Origin: Methylococcaceae bacterium NSP1-2
Lineage (GTDB): Bacteria; Pseudomonadota; Gammaproteobacteria; Methylococcales; Methylomonadaceae
Direction: 5' to 3'
Length of the DNA stretch: 9,005 nucleotides
Assembly: GCA_002256685.1 (NCBI GenBank)
Contig: NQJH01000047.1
Coordinates: 1-9,005 of the forward strand
Positions within the stretch are counted from its first letter, which is position 1. The number at the start of each line of letters is the position of its first letter. The position numbers and the translations under genes were made by a program. Of the stretch, positions 6,353 to 9,005 are shown in pieces. Below the pieces are notes generated by a model that was not told where the DNA came from, did no database searches, and saw nothing but the letters and a program-made list of their open reading frames with translations.

Positions 6353-6927
6353 GGTTGCGCCGTATCCAACGCTAAATTCAATTGCAACACATTAATTCTG
6401 GGTTCGCCCAATACAAACCATTGCCGTGCTTCGGTATGCGTGTTTAGTAATTCACGCAATTTGCTTTCATCCATATTTCGCGCTTTAGCAACCCGTTTAA
6501 GCTGATATTCTGCCGCCGCTAAACTGATATGCGGATCAAGTCCACTGGCTGATGCGGTGACTAAATCCACAGGTACAGCGGTTTTGTTGGTTGGGTCAAC
6601 GGCTTGTAAAGTCTTAACTCGCGTATTAACCGCTGCTATTAAAGCAGAATTCGTCGGCCCTAGATTAGAACCACTGGACGCGGCGGCATTGTATGGATAA
6701 GGCGCGGTAGCCGAAGCCCGTCCCCAAAAATACTTGGGTTGATTAAACGCTTGTCCAATCAACGCCGAACCAACCGCTTGTTCTTGGGCGTTATAAATTA
6801 AGCTACCGTTGGCGTTATTCGCATAAAACAGTTGAGCAAAGGCGGTAACGAGCAAGGGATAAATTACGCCAGTCAATACAGTCAATAACAGCAACAATAA
6901 GACGGCAGGTTTAAAATAATTCAACAT
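6349..6927 (-). CDS. kdpC: Potassium-transporting ATPase subunit KdpC
   Basis: KdpC is the small single-pass membrane subunit of the KdpFABC K+ pump; it sits outside the membrane against KdpA and KdpB and promotes activity and complex assembly. The 192-residue length matches the family (about 190). One strongly hydrophobic helix lies at about 8-33, followed by a periplasmic domain with GSALIGQAFNQPKYFWGR at 53-70 and the signature TASASGLDPHIS at 124-135. The C-terminal part has an amphipathic, charged stretch (REL..H.E.RQWFVLGEP.INVLQLN). The start codon is preceded by a strong AGGAGAG Shine-Dalgarno sequence. It lies 11 bases after the kdpB stop, and its TGA stop overlaps the kdpD ATG by four bases. 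Nothing unusual is seen. Confidence 0.97.
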   Translation of the reverse strand: MLNYFKPAVLLLLLLTVLTGVIYPLLVTAFAQLFYANNANGSLIYNAQEQAVGSALIGQAFNQPKYFWGRASATAPYPYNAAASSGSNLGPTNSALIAAVNTRVKTLQAVDPTNKTAVPVDLVTASASGLDPHISLAAAEYQLKRVAKARNMDESKLRELLNTHTEARQWFVLGEPRINVLQLNLALDTAQP

Positions 6928-6931
6928 GGCT

Positions 6932-6938
6932 CTCTCCT
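6932..6938 (-). promoter_or_regulatory. Ribosome binding site of kdpC
   Basis: The minus strand reads AGGAGAG between the kdpB TAA and the kdpC ATG at 6927, with four bases between the motif and the start codon. It is the strongest Shine-Dalgarno match in the window and confirms the kdpC start. Confidence 0.8.
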
Positions 6939-9005
6939 TTACACCAGATTCATGGCAGTCAACAGCAAATCAATCGCCTTAATACCGATAAACGGCACGA
7001 TTAATCCACCGACACCATAAATCAGCAAATTGTTTTGCAGTAACTTTTCCGCACCGACTGGCTTATAGCTAATGCCTTTCAATGCTAATGGAATCAAGGC
7101 AATGATGATGAGCGCGTTAAAAATCACCGCCGATAAAATCGCGCTAGCAGGTGTTGCCAAACCCATCACATTCAACACATTCAACGCAGGATAAGTGGTG
7201 GCAAACGCCGCTGGAATAATGGCAAAATATTTTGCGACATCGTTAGCAATTGAAAATGTAGTCAACGCCCCCCGTGTCATCAACATTTGTTTGCCTGTTT
7301 CGACAATCTCAATCAACTTAGTCGGATTAGAATCCAAATCCACCATATTGCCTGCTTCTTTCGCTGCTTGCGTACCGCTGTTCATAGCGACTGCGACATC
7401 GGCTTGCGCTAACGCAGGCGCGTCATTGGTGCCATCACCTGTCATAGCAACTAAGCGACCTTCGGCTTGATGTTGACGAATCAGAGCTAACTTTGCTTCG
7501 GGTGTGGCTTCGGCTAAAAAGTCATCCACGCCCGCTTCGGCGGCAATTGCAGCGGCAGTGAGGCGATTATCGCCGGTAATCATGATAGTTTTAATGCCCA
7601 TTTGCCGCAGTTCGATAAAGCGTTCTTTAATACCGCCTTTGACGATGTCTTTCAATTCAATCACGCCCAACACCCGCGCCCCTTCGGCAACTAACAACGG
7701 TGTACTGCCACGCTTAGCCACCTCGATTACGCTTTTCTGCAACTCTTCGGGAAAATTTCCACCTTGTTCTATCACATAACCACGAATCGCATCTTCCGCA
7801 CCTTTGCGAATTTGCCGTCCTTGCAAATTAACGCCACTCATGCGGGTTTGCGCACTGAAATGCACGAAGGTTGCCCCTAACGAATGGACATCACGTTCGC
7901 GTATGCCAAATTTTTGTTTAGCCAATATTACAATACTGCGTCCTTCGGGGGTTTCATCGGCTAAAGAAGCCAGTTGTGCAGCATCGGCGAGTTGTTTTTC
8001 ATTCACACCTTTGGCAGGAATAAACAGAGCGGCTTGCCGATTACCGAGAGTAATTGTCCCTGTTTTATCCAGCAACAACACATCGACATCCCCCGCCGCC
8101 TCTACTGCTCGCCCTGAAGTTGCAATGACATTTTTTTGCATCATGCGTCCAATACCCGCTACACCAATAGCCGATAACAAACCGCCAATCGTGGTCGGAA
8201 TCAAACACACCAGCAAAGCCACTAACACGGTAATGCTAATCGGTTTACCTGTGCCTGCGGCTTCTACGCTGTATAACGAGAATGGCAATAACGTCACCGT
8301 CGCCATCAAAAACACCAAGGTCAATGCCACCAGCAAAATAGTCAGGGCGATTTCATTCGGGGTTTTTTGGCGTTTAGCACTTTCTACCATCGAAATCATA
8401 CGATCCAAAAAGGTCTCACCGGGATTAGTTGAAATACGCACGACTAGCCAGTCAGATAAAACCCGTGTACCGCCGGTTACCGAACTAAAATCACCGCCTG
8501 ATTCACGAATCACCGGCGCACTTTCACCCGTAATCGCACTTTCATCCACCGAAGCCACACCTTCAATGACATCACCATCACCTGCGACAAAATCGCCCGC
8601 TTCGATTAACACCACATCGCCTTTACGCAAGGTCGCGCCTGACACTTCGGTATATTGACTACCATAATGCGGTTCATTCAATTTCTTAGCGGTAATATCA
8701 CGTTTAGCTGTGCGCAAAAATGCCGCTTGGGCTTTACTGCGTCCTTCTGCCACCGCCTCAGCAAAATTGGCAAACAACACCGTGAACCATAGCCACAGCG
8801 TGACCGTGAGAATAAACCACGCTGGCTCTTCGCTGTTGCCGCTCAAGGCTTGCAACCACAAAACGGTGGTTAAAATACTGCCCAGATAGACAACAAACAT
8901 CACCGGATTTTTCCATTGCTGGCGCGGTGTCAATTTTAAAAACGACTCCAGCAAGGCTTGCCGCACAATCGCGGGTTCAAATAAAGTGGTAGAAGCAGCA
9001 TTGTT
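6939..9005 (-). CDS. kdpB: Potassium-transporting P-type ATPase, ATP-binding subunit KdpB (5' end outside window)
   Basis: KdpB is the catalytic subunit of the KdpFABC pump: it hydrolyses ATP to drive K+ uptake through KdpA. The open frame continues to the window edge. The residues just inside it (LFEPAIVRQAL) align with the E. coli KdpB N-terminus, so only a few codons are missing; a GTG at 8966 is internal. Counting from the first visible residue (688 in all), TGES of the actuator domain is at 159-162, its serine matching the E. coli inhibitory phosphoserine 162. CLIPTT lies in the fourth membrane helix (near 267-272), DKTGT with phosphorylated aspartate D313 at 313-317, MITGDN at 475-480 and TGDGTNDAP at 522-530. 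The helix-5 pair NDVAK (D589, K592) corresponds to E. coli D583 and K586, which couple hydrolysis to transport. About seven membrane helices are visible, the last at 661-682. All catalytic motifs are intact. Confidence 0.97.
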   Translation of the reverse strand, partial: NNAASTTLFEPAIVRQALLESFLKLTPRQQWKNPVMFVVYLGSILTTVLWLQALSGNSEEPAWFILTVTLWLWFTVLFANFAEAVAEGRSKAQAAFLRTAKRDITAKKLNEPHYGSQYTEVSGATLRKGDVVLIEAGDFVAGDGDVIEGVASVDESAITGESAPVIRESGGDFSSVTGGTRVLSDWLVVRISTNPGETFLDRMISMVESAKRQKTPNEIALTILLVALTLVFLMATVTLLPFSLYSVEAAGTGKPISITVLVALLVCLIPTTIGGLLSAIGVAGIGRMMQKNVIATSGRAVEAAGDVDVLLLDKTGTITLGNRQAALFIPAKGVNEKQLADAAQLASLADETPEGRSIVILAKQKFGIRERDVHSLGATFVHFSAQTRMSGVNLQGRQIRKGAEDAIRGYVIEQGGNFPEELQKSVIEVAKRGSTPLLVAEGARVLGVIELKDIVKGGIKERFIELRQMGIKTIMITGDNRLTAAAIAAEAGVDDFLAEATPEAKLALIRQHQAEGRLVAMTGDGTNDAPALAQADVAVAMNSGTQAAKEAGNMVDLDSNPTKLIEIVETGKQMLMTRGALTTFSIANDVAKYFAIIPAAFATTYPALNVLNVMGLATPASAILSAVIFNALIIIALIPLALKGISYKPVGAEKLLQNNLLIYGVGGLIVPFIGIKAIDLLLTAMNLV

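Noticed and set aside
7804..8658. Long open frame of 284 codons on the plus strand
   Set aside because: It lies opposite kdpB, whose reading frame is conserved throughout. Its translation is rich in Ser, Thr, Ala and Pro with no recognisable domain, as expected for a shadow frame.
6939..8966. GTG at 8966 as the start of kdpB
   Set aside because: The 13 codons upstream up to the window edge include LFEPAIV, which aligns with the conserved KdpB N-terminus, so the true start lies beyond the window.

Overview
The window is ordinary chromosomal DNA from a proteobacterium, most probably a gammaproteobacterium. The main reason is the gene order holB-pilZ-tatD, which matches the arrangement known in Pseudomonas and relatives. 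The Kdp proteins also resemble the E. coli Kdp proteins closely over their full length. The exact genus cannot be read from the sequence. Every real gene lies on the minus strand, so transcription runs from high to low coordinates.

Region 1 (9005 down to 2905) is the downstream part of a kdp potassium-uptake operon. It holds kdpB (5' end cut off by the window edge), kdpC, kdpD and kdpE. The genes are packed tightly: 11 bases between kdpB and kdpC, a 4-base ATGA overlap between kdpC and kdpD, and 4 bases between kdpD and kdpE. KdpB and KdpC are subunits of the high-affinity K+-transporting P-type ATPase. KdpD (sensor kinase) and KdpE (response regulator) switch the operon on when potassium is scarce. 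kdpA, any kdpF and the regulated promoter would lie beyond position 9005.

Region 2 (2904-2763) is intergenic. It carries a 47-base palindromic REP-like element just behind kdpE and a perfect TATAAT box facing holB.

Region 3 (2762 down to 630) is a compact housekeeping cluster. It encodes the delta' subunit of the DNA polymerase III clamp loader (holB), a founding-type PilZ protein linked to type IV pili (pilZ) and a TatD-family metal-dependent nuclease (tatD). Gaps are 1 and 2 bases, so translation is probably coupled.

Region 4 (629-512) is a second intergenic stretch. A second copy of the 47-base element, in the opposite orientation, overlaps the tatD stop codon. A plausible promoter drives the last gene. 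Region 5 (511-1) is the N-terminal two thirds or so of an inositol-monophosphatase-family gene that runs off the window.

No tRNA, rRNA, CRISPR array, insertion sequence or prophage gene was seen, and no previously undescribed system. The most interesting non-coding signal is the pair of inverted 47-base elements bracketing holB-pilZ-tatD; one supplies a stop codon, and they show one compensatory base-pair change.
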